From: Bacteroidales bacterium
GTDB taxonomy: Bacteria; Bacteroidota; Bacteroidia; Bacteroidales; F082
Assembly: GCA_017531225.1 (NCBI GenBank)
Contig: JAFXLL010000011.1
Location: 1-64,000 of the forward strand
Direction of reading: 5' to 3'
DNA length: 64,000 nucleotides
The translations under genes were made by a program, and so were the position numbers. Below the pieces are notes generated by a model. That model was not told the DNA's origin. It was given only the letters and a program-made list of their open reading frames with translations, and searched no databases. Shown here piece after piece: positions 42,044-50,343 of this stretch (within the stretch, counting starts at the first letter, position 1; every line of letters starts with the position of its first letter).

Positions 42044-43699
42044 ATGGAAGCGAAAAAGCAAAACACCCGTAAAATGGATCTGCTCTCGGCAGTGGAACAG
42101 ATTGTTGAACTTTCAAAAGACTCTCGTCTTGCAAAGGAGTTCTATACCAAGGCTGCTCGGCCTTTGAAGTATCTGTCGGAAAAGATGGAACTTTCCAAGG
42201 AGCAAAGCCTGATGTTGTCTCTCTTCATCGACAACTGTAGCAACAACCGTATCACCGTCAGCGATTTTGCCTCGTTTCTCGATTGCAGCACCACACGGAT
42301 TATCCGATTAATGAACGAAATCGACGTTTTGGAACAACGGGGTCTTGTGTGCCGTAGCTATACCCGCAGCGGCATTACTTTTCGTGTTCCGATGGAGGTA
42401 ATCGACGCTTTCCGTAAGGACGAGAAATTTGTCCCCAAGGATTTGTCTGGGATGAACTGCTTGCAGCTTTTTGGCGAGTTGCACGAAATCTTTGAGATGC
42501 GCGACGACAACGAACTTTCCTACAATTTGGTCAAGCAACGCATCCAGTCGCTGTTTAGCAGCAATAGCCAGTTGCTCTATGTCCAAAAGGTAAGGAGCTT
42601 CCAGCTCGGAGAAGACGAGGAAATTCTTCTGGTTCTGATTTCGCACTTGTTCGTCAACAACAACGACAACATCATCGGTTATCACGACCTTGAATTCTTA
42701 TATGATCATAAGAGCCAATGGAAGTATGTTTGCCGAGAGCTCAACAGCAATACTCACATCTTACAGTTAAACAATATTATTGAGTTCAACAACGACGAAG
42801 GCTTGGCTGACCGGGAATCGTTTAGAATGACTTGGACGGCAAAACAAGCCCTCTTTCCGGAACTCAACCTGGCCTCGCTTGAACAGGACAAAAACCGCAG
42901 CAATGTCCTCCAGCATGAGAAGATTACTGCTAAGCAACTCTTCTATGACCCGGCGGTTGCCGCCCAAGTGGAGAATCTGACTCAACTATTGGACCAGCAG
43001 CATTACAAAGAGGTGTGCGACCGATTAAAGGACAAAGGCTATCGCTGTGGCTTTACTTGCCTCTTTTACGGCGCTCCCGGCACGGGTAAAACTGAGACGG
43101 TGCTTCAGTTGGCGCGTCAAACGGGTCGCGACATCCTTCAGGTCAATATTCCCGATATCAAGAGCGCATGGGTAGGAGAGAGCGAGAAGAACATCAAGCA
43201 TGTGTTCGACCAATACCGCGAAAAGGTTGAAGCACTTCAAACCACGCCCATTCTGCTCTTCAACGAAGCCGATGCCATCATTGGCAAACGTCAGGAAGGT
43301 GCGGAACGTGCTGTGGATAAGATGGAAAACGCCATCCAAAACATCATACTTCAGGAGATGGAAAACCTCAACGGCATCTTGATCGCCACCACCAACCTTG
43401 CCCAGAACATGGACAAGGCCTTCGAGCGTCGTTTTCTCTATAAGATCAAGTTCAACAAGCCCACCTTGGACGCAAGGATTCATATTTGGAAGACGATGCT
43501 GCCTGACTTACCAGAGGCCGACATCAAAGCATTGGCTGAGCGTTACGATTTCAGTGGAGGCCAAATCGAGAACGTTGCCCGCCATTATGCCATCGACACC
43601 GTCTTGCATGGCGATGAACCTGTTTCCTTGGAAAAACTCATTTCGCATTGTGATGGTGAGCGCCTGGAACAAAAGGAAAGTAGAAAAATCGGTTTTTAA
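42044..43699 (+). CDS. AAA+ ATPase with N-terminal winged-helix region
   Basis: 551 residues. Residues 1-130 contain a winged-helix-like region (NRITVSDFASFLDCSTTRIIRLMNEI). The AAA+ module begins near 300: Walker A GAPGTGKT (343-350), Walker B ILLFNEADAII (about 403-413, with Asn where Asp-Glu is usual), DKAFERRFLYKIKF with candidate arginine finger, and a C-terminal lid domain. It resembles FtsH/p97-type AAA+ remodelling ATPases rather than helicases. It is the first gene under the shared element and may work with the GmrSD-like gene downstream. The Walker B glutamate is kept, so ATPase activity is plausible. Confidence 0.82.
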   Translation: MEAKKQNTRKMDLLSAVEQIVELSKDSRLAKEFYTKAARPLKYLSEKMELSKEQSLMLSLFIDNCSNNRITVSDFASFLDCSTTRIIRLMNEIDVLEQRGLVCRSYTRSGITFRVPMEVIDAFRKDEKFVPKDLSGMNCLQLFGELHEIFEMRDDNELSYNLVKQRIQSLFSSNSQLLYVQKVRSFQLGEDEEILLVLISHLFVNNNDNIIGYHDLEFLYDHKSQWKYVCRELNSNTHILQLNNIIEFNNDEGLADRESFRMTWTAKQALFPELNLASLEQDKNRSNVLQHEKITAKQLFYDPAVAAQVENLTQLLDQQHYKEVCDRLKDKGYRCGFTCLFYGAPGTGKTETVLQLARQTGRDILQVNIPDIKSAWVGESEKNIKHVFDQYREKVEALQTTPILLFNEADAIIGKRQEGAERAVDKMENAIQNIILQEMENLNGILIATTNLAQNMDKAFERRFLYKIKFNKPTLDARIHIWKTMLPDLPEADIKALAERYDFSGGQIENVARHYAIDTVLHGDEPVSLEKLISHCDGERLEQKESRKIGF

Positions 43700-43717
43700 C
43701 TCATAAAACAACGTACT

Positions 43718-43873
43718 ATGAAATACAGACACAAAGTAAAACAACAAACCAACAATTACAAACGCTATGAGAAACACCTCTATTCAAACTACTCACTCCG
43801 CAAGGAAAAAGCCTAGCACGTCTTGTTCCTCTATCTGGAATGCCGTATGAAAGATTGGTGGGAATTGTTTTAG
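43718..43873 (+). pseudogene. Small gene interrupted by an in-frame TAG
   Basis: A 51-codon frame from ATG 43718 to TAG 43871-43873, broken by one in-frame TAG at 43814-43816 (codon 33). Before it: a basic 32-residue peptide beginning MKYRHKVKQQTNNYKRYEKH. After it the same frame continues HVLFLYLECRMKDWWELF, also protein-like. Either a small gene disabled by one nonsense change, or a separate 32-residue protein with unrelated downstream DNA. The promoter for the next gene overlaps its last codon. Confidence 0.45.
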
Positions 43874-43881
43874 TACCTTTG
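43874..43881 (+). promoter_or_regulatory. -7 box of the DUF262/DUF1524 gene
   Basis: TACCTTTG, 31 bases before the ATG at 43913. No copy of the shared palindromic element is present here, unlike at the neighbouring genes. Confidence 0.5.
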
Positions 43882-43912
43882 CCTAATTGGTATTATTTGG
43901 GAACAATAGAAT

Positions 43913-45955
43913 ATGTCGTATATGAAAACAGATTATAAACAGTATTTAATAAGCGAAGTGGCAAACTGGTTGGTTCCAGAAAGTGAAGTTCAGCTGCCTG
44001 TAGTGCAACGAGGCTTTGTTTGGAAGGTGTCTCAAATAGAACGTTTATGGGATTCTCTGTTTAGAGGATATCCTATCGGTGCTATGATGTTGTCACGCGA
44101 AGGTCAGAACTTGATGTTGCTTGACGGTCAGCAACGTGCTACTTCTATCGCATTAGGCTTCTACAATCCCTGGAAAGAAGAAAAGAATCAAATAGGGAAC
44201 GCAAACAATCTCCCTGTTGTTTGGATAGATGTCAATCCGAGGAAAAAAACCGACACTCAAGAATATGTTTTTCGTGTTGTAACTCGTTCACATCCTTGGG
44301 GTTATCAAATCCAACACAATGAAAGCATATTGTCGGTCCCAGCAAGAAGAGATGCTTCAGCCCAATATTATGAATTATTTGGACAGTCGGTTTATACAAA
44401 TTATACAAAACTCCTACCAACACAGCGGCTCCCTTATGATGCTACTTGTCCTATCCCGCTTTGTTTATTACTTGAGACTGCGTACAATGGTCATGACACA
44501 GGATGGTTAATAGATAAGTGCAAAGAATACATCCCAAATGAATACCGTACTTTGGGAATGGTGGAGGATGAGAATTATTATTCAATGCTCGAAACCACGG
44601 ACTTGTTGCCTATTATTAAAACCGTAAAAGAGAAGGTTCTTCCCATGAAAATACCGGCCATAGTTTTTCCAGAAGAATTGCTGTTGGATAAGTCTGATAC
44701 ATCCCCAGATGAATCTACTTTGTTTGTGCGCCTCAATTCACAGGGTACAAAGATTGAAGGAGAGGAATTAATGTACTCAATGTTTAAAGCGGCATGTCCA
44801 GAAGTCAAAAACCTTGTGGATTGTTTAGGGATGAACATCATTCCGCCTTCACGAGTAATCACTCTCACTTCACGCTTAATATTATCCTCCGAAAACTTTG
44901 TCTCTGGATTGTCATTGGCTCAGTTCAGAAAGTATGTACAAGACGAATCTTTCATCAATAAGATAAGAGAGCTTATCGGCGATGAAATAAATAGTCCAAT
45001 AAAGCATAAAATAGAATGTGCTATTTGGATTCTAAAATATAGCAACGTCCCGGACGTTGTTGTCAAGAAATATATTAGAGAATCCCCTAATGGATTCATG
45101 TTGCTACTTCACTGGCTGCTCGAAAACGATGGAGTTCAGATTGATGAAAACAAGAGAAAAGAGATATGTTCACGACTTTACAGGAATCATTGGTTTGGGA
45201 ACGATTTCGACTTTTATGTTCGAGAGAATTGGAATAATGTATCAGAACCTGACTTTTGGAGTGATAAGTATTTTGTGAACAATGATTGGATTAGGCAACA
45301 CCCACTAATTAGTCCAGAGCAATTATTGTCTTTCTTGAAACAACGAGCCCAAAGCCCTTCGGAAAACCACGATATCAGTCCTAATGCGCCCGAATGTAGC
45401 GATATTTGGCAAATATGGGAAGCTTCTTTACCACGACCTGATAATCTTACTGATGAACAATATCAAGGCAGAATAATGGATGCGTGGAGAAACTTTTTAT
45501 GGAAACTATTAAGCACAAGAGATAAGTCTTTAATCTTGTTAGCTCAGAGAGACTATATCAATCGTACATTTAAAGATTTTAACCAACTGGAGGATCTTGA
45601 GGATACCAACACACCTTGGGATTGGGATCATATTTATCCTAATAGTTGGGTTTATGGCCAATGGTATATTGATCCGCGTACAAGGGCATGGGAAAACCGT
45701 GTTGGTAATTTCCGTGCTATGTCATTAACAGATAATAGAAGTGAGAATTGTTATAAATCTCCAGCAGAGCGTTTTGATGCTCCAAATACGGACTATTTTA
45801 TCTGCGAAAACGATTTAAAATATTGGTCTTTATTGGACGAAGCACATAAGTACATCAAGGAAGATAATGCCGAATATGTACTAATTCATGCAAAAGCTAT
45901 TATCACGCGGACCATAAACATATATAAGAACTTCTTAGAGGAATTTGTCTTTTGA
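43913..45955 (+). CDS. GmrSD-like DUF262/DUF1524 restriction protein
   Basis: 680 residues. N-terminal DUF262: VVQRGFVWKVSQIERLWDSLFRGYPIG near 30-55 and LLDGQQRATS near 69-78, the pattern of the ParB-like nucleotide-binding GmrS half. C-terminal DUF1524: DWDHIYPNSW near 570-580 and NRVGNFRAMSLTDNRSENCY, the His-Me/HNH-like GmrD half. GmrSD is a type IV system that cuts glucosylated hydroxymethylcytosine DNA of phages. Here both halves are in one chain. Base composition is lower in GC than the flanking core genes, suggesting transfer. It has its own promoter. Confidence 0.87.
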   Translation: MSYMKTDYKQYLISEVANWLVPESEVQLPVVQRGFVWKVSQIERLWDSLFRGYPIGAMMLSREGQNLMLLDGQQRATSIALGFYNPWKEEKNQIGNANNLPVVWIDVNPRKKTDTQEYVFRVVTRSHPWGYQIQHNESILSVPARRDASAQYYELFGQSVYTNYTKLLPTQRLPYDATCPIPLCLLLETAYNGHDTGWLIDKCKEYIPNEYRTLGMVEDENYYSMLETTDLLPIIKTVKEKVLPMKIPAIVFPEELLLDKSDTSPDESTLFVRLNSQGTKIEGEELMYSMFKAACPEVKNLVDCLGMNIIPPSRVITLTSRLILSSENFVSGLSLAQFRKYVQDESFINKIRELIGDEINSPIKHKIECAIWILKYSNVPDVVVKKYIRESPNGFMLLLHWLLENDGVQIDENKRKEICSRLYRNHWFGNDFDFYVRENWNNVSEPDFWSDKYFVNNDWIRQHPLISPEQLLSFLKQRAQSPSENHDISPNAPECSDIWQIWEASLPRPDNLTDEQYQGRIMDAWRNFLWKLLSTRDKSLILLAQRDYINRTFKDFNQLEDLEDTNTPWDWDHIYPNSWVYGQWYIDPRTRAWENRVGNFRAMSLTDNRSENCYKSPAERFDAPNTDYFICENDLKYWSLLDEAHKYIKEDNAEYVLIHAKAIITRTINIYKNFLEEFVF

Positions 45956-45972
45956 ACGGTTTCTATAATAGC

Positions 45973-46010
45973 CTGCGCTTCATTTCGGCACAGGCTTTCT
46001 TTTTCTTCGC
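45973..46010 (+). promoter_or_regulatory. Shared promoter-operator element, copy E1
   Basis: CTGCGC (45973-45978), 9 bases, GCACAG (45988-45993), 12 bases, TTCGC (46006-46010). It lies 32 bases before the metallopeptidase ATG. The outer GCC/GGC pairs and T-rich tail would also let it act as a terminator for the gene upstream. Confidence 0.7.
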
Positions 46011-46042
46011 AACGTGAACTGAAAAGAAAATAACAACATGAC

Positions 46043-47080
46043 ATGAAAGAATTAAGCTCGTTATTTGAAGTTAGTCTGCAGTGCCAAGAAATCGCAAACA
46101 TGTCCCTAGTTGAGATTGAGGCAATTCCACCAGAAGACGTTGCTTATCTTTATTGTTCTGCGGAAAAATTCGTTTTGGAAGAAATAAACCAATTGGCAAA
46201 AGAATTCGGTTTCCCTTATCCTGTTTTGACAGAAATACAAGTTTTCGTGCGTAAAGAGAGATGGTATCTTGCGGCTAATTGTGGAAGGATTATTGTGCCT
46301 TTTCAAACAATATTTGAAACCGACTATAATGAACTAGTTAGTATTTTAATCCATGAATTATGCCATTTTGAGTACACAACCCATTGTAAGTCTTTTTGGG
46401 AGTTGTTTGAAAAGTGTTTGAAAGAAAAAAAGCTTGTACCAAGTGATTATATTGGTTATAAGTATAAGAAGTATCTAACAGTTTACGTAACCCCATTTCG
46501 TTGGCGAGAAAGACAGAAACAGTATAAAGTTGTATTCAAGAAAAACTTCTTGAATTACTGTAGTCAATTTGATTATTTGACACAACCAGAATTTGAAAAA
46601 TTTCAAGAGTACAAGAGAATTCAAGGCCGTTTCCTGCTCGAATCTCCACAAGAATACTCTGGAGAGATAGTGTATGTGATATTTTGTGCATTGATAAGAA
46701 TATTTCATAATAAATATATTCAATTCTATCTTTTTGATTCTGGTCGGTTTATTAAAACAGATAACAAGGAATTATTGTATCTAAAAGATGAAAACCAAAT
46801 CTTATGCTTGCGTTATGACTCTAGGGTAAAAAATGATGATGTGCGAATTGCCTATATTGTTGATCGGATGAAAGCAGATAACACATGTGTTTTTTCATCC
46901 TATAACAAATGCCTCATTATTCTTGAAGTTGATGAGTCACATCCATTGAATATAATTGAATTGAATAAGTTAAAAGAAATACCGATGACTAAAGGTATGG
47001 ATTTGAAAATAATCTATAGTATTACTCATCGCTACCGCAATCTGAACAAATGCGAAATGATTGTTGTGTTTAGCAAATAA
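46043..47080 (+). CDS. Putative zinc metallopeptidase (YgjP/SprT-like)
   Basis: 345 residues. HELCH at residues 104-108 within LVSILIHELCHFEYTTHCKSFWELF: the second H and the later His/Trp-containing HCKSFWELFEKCL fit the YgjP-like (DUF45) arrangement H-E-x2-H...H-x3-F-W. The C-terminal 200 residues have no recognised domain. Proteases occur in several defence systems as effectors; that role is inference. Low GC like its neighbours. Confidence 0.65.
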   Translation: MKELSSLFEVSLQCQEIANMSLVEIEAIPPEDVAYLYCSAEKFVLEEINQLAKEFGFPYPVLTEIQVFVRKERWYLAANCGRIIVPFQTIFETDYNELVSILIHELCHFEYTTHCKSFWELFEKCLKEKKLVPSDYIGYKYKKYLTVYVTPFRWRERQKQYKVVFKKNFLNYCSQFDYLTQPEFEKFQEYKRIQGRFLLESPQEYSGEIVYVIFCALIRIFHNKYIQFYLFDSGRFIKTDNKELLYLKDENQILCLRYDSRVKNDDVRIAYIVDRMKADNTCVFSSYNKCLIILEVDESHPLNIIELNKLKEIPMTKGMDLKIIYSITHRYRNLNKCEMIVVFSK

Positions 47081-47092
47081 TAGTTTTTTATC

Positions 47093-47130
47093 CTGTGCTT
47101 CAATCTGGCACAGGCTTTCTTTTTATTTGC
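47093..47130 (+). promoter_or_regulatory. Shared promoter-operator element, copy E2
   Basis: CTGTGC (47093-47098), 9 bases, GCACAG (47108-47113), 12 bases, TTTGC (47126-47130). 24 bases before the ATG at 47155. A T-rich stretch follows the palindrome. Confidence 0.72.
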
Positions 47131-47154
47131 AGCCTAATTCTAAAACAAATTATT

Positions 47155-47376
47155 ATGAGTAAAGTATTCAAAGTATGGCCCAAGCGGGTCAAGAGAACCA
47201 ACGGAACAGTTCTAACTCCAGAAATGGTCGTCATCGTGACCACCAAAAACCATGTCTCCAGCCCCTTTGTTAACGGAGCCCAGGAAGTCAAAGACACCTA
47301 CATGCGCCTCTACCAATTCGACTACAAAAAAGCCTGTTGTACCCAATCGGATTTTGAGTACGTGGCGTTGGATTAA
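47155..47376 (+). CDS. Small conserved-looking basic protein (73 aa)
   Basis: 73 residues from ATG 47155: MSKVFKVWPKRVKRTNGTVL, then TPEMVVIVTTKNHVSSPFVNG and YMRLYQFDYKKACCTQSDFEY. A single alpha/beta mini-domain; family not known to me. It precedes the PD-(D/E)XK nuclease gene under the same element. Confidence 0.6.
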   Translation: MSKVFKVWPKRVKRTNGTVLTPEMVVIVTTKNHVSSPFVNGAQEVKDTYMRLYQFDYKKACCTQSDFEYVALD

Positions 47377-47439
47377 GAAGACTAATCATGAAATAAGAAC
47401 AAATGATATGCGTCTGATATGGATTATTAACAAAAAAAG

Positions 47440-47478
47440 TTGCTTAATTGCAGCAAATGAAAAAAATGAGTTATTTTG
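47440..47478 (+). promoter_or_regulatory. Possible second promoter before the nuclease gene
   Basis: A short inverted repeat TTGCT-N7-AGCAA (47440-47456) and a weak -7 box TTATTTTG (47471-47478), 19 bases before the ATG at 47498. It differs from the shared element. Confidence 0.35.
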
Positions 47479-47497
47479 CAATTAAATCTAGAATAAA

Positions 47498-48481
47498 ATG
47501 CCAGTTATCGATTTTTTTCAATCTCTTTCATCAAAATATCACAAAGAAAATGATTTGTCGGATATCACATGGGCCATGTGTCTCTCTTGTGAATCCTTTA
47601 GAGTTGCTTTTCTAAAGTTTTTTTTCCCCGAAATGATAATAAAGCCTTCATTAACCATTGAAAGAGAAAAGGCCGAGGATGATAGTCGTCCAGATTTCTA
47701 TATAGAGAATGGCGATGATCGTTATTTAATTGAAAATAAAATAAATGACACAAACCACCATTTTGGACAATATGATGAGACTTTTAATATTAAACCCGTT
47801 CATTTTGGTTATATCACAAACTATGTGATTTATGATAATGATGTTCGAAATAAAGGTTATAGGTTGCATACCTGGGAAGAGCTATATAAGTCTTTTTTAA
47901 ATAATCTTCCGAATAATGTTGAAGAGCAACAACTTTGGAAAGGATACCTTGAATTTGTTAAAAACGTATGTGGAATAATTAAAATTGAAAAGCCAATGAA
48001 CTTAGAAGGCCTTTACTCTTTGTATTCGCTAGTGGAAATTCTTGATAAGCCACTTTCAAACAGAAGCGAAACTGAATTTTCCTTATCCATTTATGACAAA
48101 CTCAAGAAATGTGGTGGTGGTTATGCCAGCGGGGTAACTGGAGTTAATTTTGAACTGAATTATAAATCATTGACCCAAAATAAAATTTGGGGATGGATAG
48201 GAATCTTTTATTATTGTGAGAGACCAACAATTGCGATTGGTTTTCCTGACACCCCCTCCTGGGGAAAGGGTTTTATTGATTTAATCAGGCCATTTAAGAA
48301 TAATTGGTCAGATCAAAGTTTCTTTAAGAAGCCCTACTTTGACGAAGGCTGTCTTTGGTTTGAATTATTAGAAACACATTTCGAAGAGTTTAATAAACTG
48401 CAAAATATTGATGATCAAATTACCTTACTGAAAAACTATATGGACGAAGTAATACTTTATCCCAAGGTGTTGTTTGAATAA
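47498..48481 (+). CDS. PD-(D/E)XK nuclease superfamily protein
   Basis: 327 residues. RPDFYIENGDDRYLIENKIND contains Asp66 and E79-x-K81, the PD-(D/E)xK catalytic signature. The preceding helical region and following FGYITNYVIYDND fit the fold core. The C-terminal half has aromatic-rich segments of unknown role (KIWGWIGIFYYCERP). Probably a restriction-type or defence nuclease. No methylase is adjacent. Confidence 0.75.
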   Translation: MPVIDFFQSLSSKYHKENDLSDITWAMCLSCESFRVAFLKFFFPEMIIKPSLTIEREKAEDDSRPDFYIENGDDRYLIENKINDTNHHFGQYDETFNIKPVHFGYITNYVIYDNDVRNKGYRLHTWEELYKSFLNNLPNNVEEQQLWKGYLEFVKNVCGIIKIEKPMNLEGLYSLYSLVEILDKPLSNRSETEFSLSIYDKLKKCGGGYASGVTGVNFELNYKSLTQNKIWGWIGIFYYCERPTIAIGFPDTPSWGKGFIDLIRPFKNNWSDQSFFKKPYFDEGCLWFELLETHFEEFNKLQNIDDQITLLKNYMDEVILYPKVLFE

Positions 48482-48510
48482 AGATTATTTTCTGTATGAT
48501 TTATTTTAGC

Positions 48511-48548
48511 CTGTGCTTCAATTCGGCACAGGCTTTCTTTTTCTTTGC
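48511..48548 (+). promoter_or_regulatory. Shared promoter-operator element, copy E3
   Basis: CTGTGC (48511-48516), 9 bases, GCACAG (48526-48531), 12 bases, TTTGC (48544-48548). 35 bases before the ATG at 48584. Nearly identical to E1 and E2 over 40 bases. Confidence 0.72.
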
Positions 48549-48583
48549 AGCGAAAATAAGTCTAATCCCAAATATAAAGCACA

Positions 48584-49270
48584 ATGGGTATCATAGAAAT
48601 ACTTCGAGATTACAAAATACAAAGCACATTGAGTATCAAAGAAACACTTCAGGATTATGCCTTGCAGGAAATTGAAAAACAAATCATACTAGTTTATAAC
48701 AGCCCGATTGATATAGACCATAGCTATATGGATGAACCAAGCTTGCTCCGTGTCAGGAAAAACATTATCAATCATTATATGCTGCAACGCCAAGAAGAAT
48801 TGCTTCCCGACATTATCGCTTTCAACGATGCATTGCGCGAGGCTTTGCGAAAGGTGTATGACAGGGCTCATGATGATTATGAAAACAATAAAGAACTGGG
48901 AAAGGATGAATTAGTGGATGCTTGCTGCTTTTTGGATGGAGACTATCCAGCTTTACATCCTTTGCAAACGGAGAACCGCCAAGAACTTTGGGAAGCCTTG
49001 CTGGATTCAGGCTGGAATCGGCAATATGAAGGTGTGACTCATCATCCACTTGTGGTCAATCAGGAGTCCAAAGAGACCTTCGACGAGTTCATTGGAATGA
49101 AATCTCCTTCAGCAAATTGGAACGAAGGCCTTGACCCGGAGCTGACTAAAGACCTGCATTTAATCAACGCCTTCCATCATCTGCTCAATGATACAGAATT
49201 CGCTATCACCGACTTCATCTATTGTCGAGACTTTTGCTATTATGGTCCAGACTATTGTCTTTTGTTATGA
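48584..49270 (+). CDS. Hypothetical protein in defence-like cluster
   Basis: 228 residues, largely helical: DYALQEIEKQIILVYN near the N-terminus, RQEELLPDIIAFNDALREALRKVYDRA in the middle, and an aromatic/cysteine-rich end (FIYCRDFCYYGPDYCLLL). I recognise no family. It is under copy E3, so probably co-regulated with the ATPase, metallopeptidase, nuclease and WYL genes. Confidence 0.65.
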   Translation: MGIIEILRDYKIQSTLSIKETLQDYALQEIEKQIILVYNSPIDIDHSYMDEPSLLRVRKNIINHYMLQRQEELLPDIIAFNDALREALRKVYDRAHDDYENNKELGKDELVDACCFLDGDYPALHPLQTENRQELWEALLDSGWNRQYEGVTHHPLVVNQESKETFDEFIGMKSPSANWNEGLDPELTKDLHLINAFHHLLNDTEFAITDFIYCRDFCYYGPDYCLLL

Positions 49271-49302
49271 GATTAAAGTGGTGATAAGCGAATATTTTTT
49301 AC

Positions 49303-49340
49303 TTGTGCTATGATTTGGCACAGTCTTTTTGTATCTTTGC
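49303..49340 (+). promoter_or_regulatory. Shared promoter-operator element, copy E4 (WYL gene)
   Basis: TTGTGC (49303-49308), 9 bases, GCACAG (49318-49323), 12 bases containing a consensus -7 box TATCTTTG (49332-49339), ending TTTGC. 20 bases before the WYL gene ATG. It shows that the last part of the shared element is a true promoter. Confidence 0.75.
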
Positions 49341-49360
49341 CACATCAAAACTCAATTGCC

Positions 49361-50266
49361 ATGTCTAAAAACCTCATCAACAAATACGTCTGGCTTGTAG
49401 AAACCCTCTACAAAGCCAAGAAAATCACCCTGAAGGAAATCAACCGGAAATGGACGCAAACCGAGTTGAGCGAAGGGGAGGAGATTCCTCGCCGCACCTT
49501 CGACAATTGGAAGAAAGCAGTAGAGGATATGTTTGGTCTTGTCATTATGTGTGATAAGCGCGATGGTGACCGCTATTACATCGAGAACAGCGAGGTGCTT
49601 GAGGACGACGGCCTGCAACGCTGGCTGCTCAGCACCATGTCGGTCAACAACACGCTGTTGGAAAACAAGTCGCTAAGCGACCGCATCCTGCTGGAAAGCA
49701 TCCCATCGGGCCAAGACTTCCTTGCCACCGTCATGGAAGCGATGAAGAAAAACCGTTTGCTGGAAATCACCTACAAAGGCTATTGGAGCGAAAACGAGCA
49801 CACCTTCCCCGTGGCACCCTATTGCGTGAAGCTGTTCCGTCAGCGGTGGTACATGGTGGGCAACAGCGTCTATGAAGACAAAATCCGCATCTATTCCTTG
49901 GACCGCATACAGGAAGCCCAGCTGTCGGAGGAAACCTTCAAATACCCCAAGAAATTCAACCCGGAGAATTATTTCAAAGGCTGTTTCGGGATTATCCGTG
50001 ACGAGGATTGCACCATCGAGACCGTAAAGATTAAAGTGAGCACTAACCAAGCCAACTATTTGCGCTCCTTGCCGCTACACACTTCGCAAGAAGAAGTGGA
50101 ACGCAATGATAATTTCAGCATCTTTACCCTGCAAGTCAGGCCAACTTTCGATTTCCAGCAGGAGCTTCTTTGGAATGGTGATGCGCTTGAAGTGCTGGAA
50201 CCGCTGTGGCTTCGCAAAGAAATGGCCAGCAAGGTCAAGCAGATGTGGAACCACTACAAAAAGTGA
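49361..50266 (+). CDS. WYL-domain transcriptional regulator
   Basis: 301 residues from the ATG at 49361 (MSKNLINKYVWLVETLYKAK). An N-terminal winged-helix region (about 1-75: ITLKEINRKWTQTELSEGEEIPRRTFDNWKKAVE) is followed by a WYL domain (about 125-220: LLEITYKGYWSENEHTFPVAPYCVKLFRQRWYMVG) and a C-terminal extension domain. WYL proteins of the CapW/BrxR type repress phage-defence genes until a nucleic-acid or nucleotide ligand binds. Its promoter carries copy E4, so autoregulation is likely. It is the best candidate regulator for all five element copies. Confidence 0.88.
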   Translation: MSKNLINKYVWLVETLYKAKKITLKEINRKWTQTELSEGEEIPRRTFDNWKKAVEDMFGLVIMCDKRDGDRYYIENSEVLEDDGLQRWLLSTMSVNNTLLENKSLSDRILLESIPSGQDFLATVMEAMKKNRLLEITYKGYWSENEHTFPVAPYCVKLFRQRWYMVGNSVYEDKIRIYSLDRIQEAQLSEETFKYPKKFNPENYFKGCFGIIRDEDCTIETVKIKVSTNQANYLRSLPLHTSQEEVERNDNFSIFTLQVRPTFDFQQELLWNGDALEVLEPLWLRKEMASKVKQMWNHYKK

Positions 50267-50281
50267 TTTCAACACAAAATC

Positions 50282-50342
50282 TTGCCGATATCGGCAAAAA
50301 TCACTATCTTTGCAGCGGAATTTGAAGGAAAACTTGCCGATA
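50282..50342 (+). promoter_or_regulatory. Fic gene promoter with palindromic operator
   Basis: TTGCCGATATCGGCAA (50282-50297) is a 16-bp perfect palindrome covering the -33 TTG; a 20-base spacer leads to TATCTTTG (50305-50312). A repeated half-site CTTGCCGATA lies at 50333-50342, directly before the ATG at 50344. The two sites flank the transcription start, as in loop-forming autorepression by the HTH-Fic protein. Confidence 0.65.
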
Positions 50343-50343
50343 A

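Noticed and set aside
45973-48548. Reading copies E1-E3 as ordinary terminators only
   Set aside because: They do have T-rich tails, but E0 and E4 keep the arms and exact spacing without a T-run, so termination does not explain the conservation.
45973-49340. Reading the shared elements as integron attC sites
   Set aside because: They lack the 7-base core sites and two-part arms of attC, no integrase is present, and each ends in a promoter box at fixed distance.
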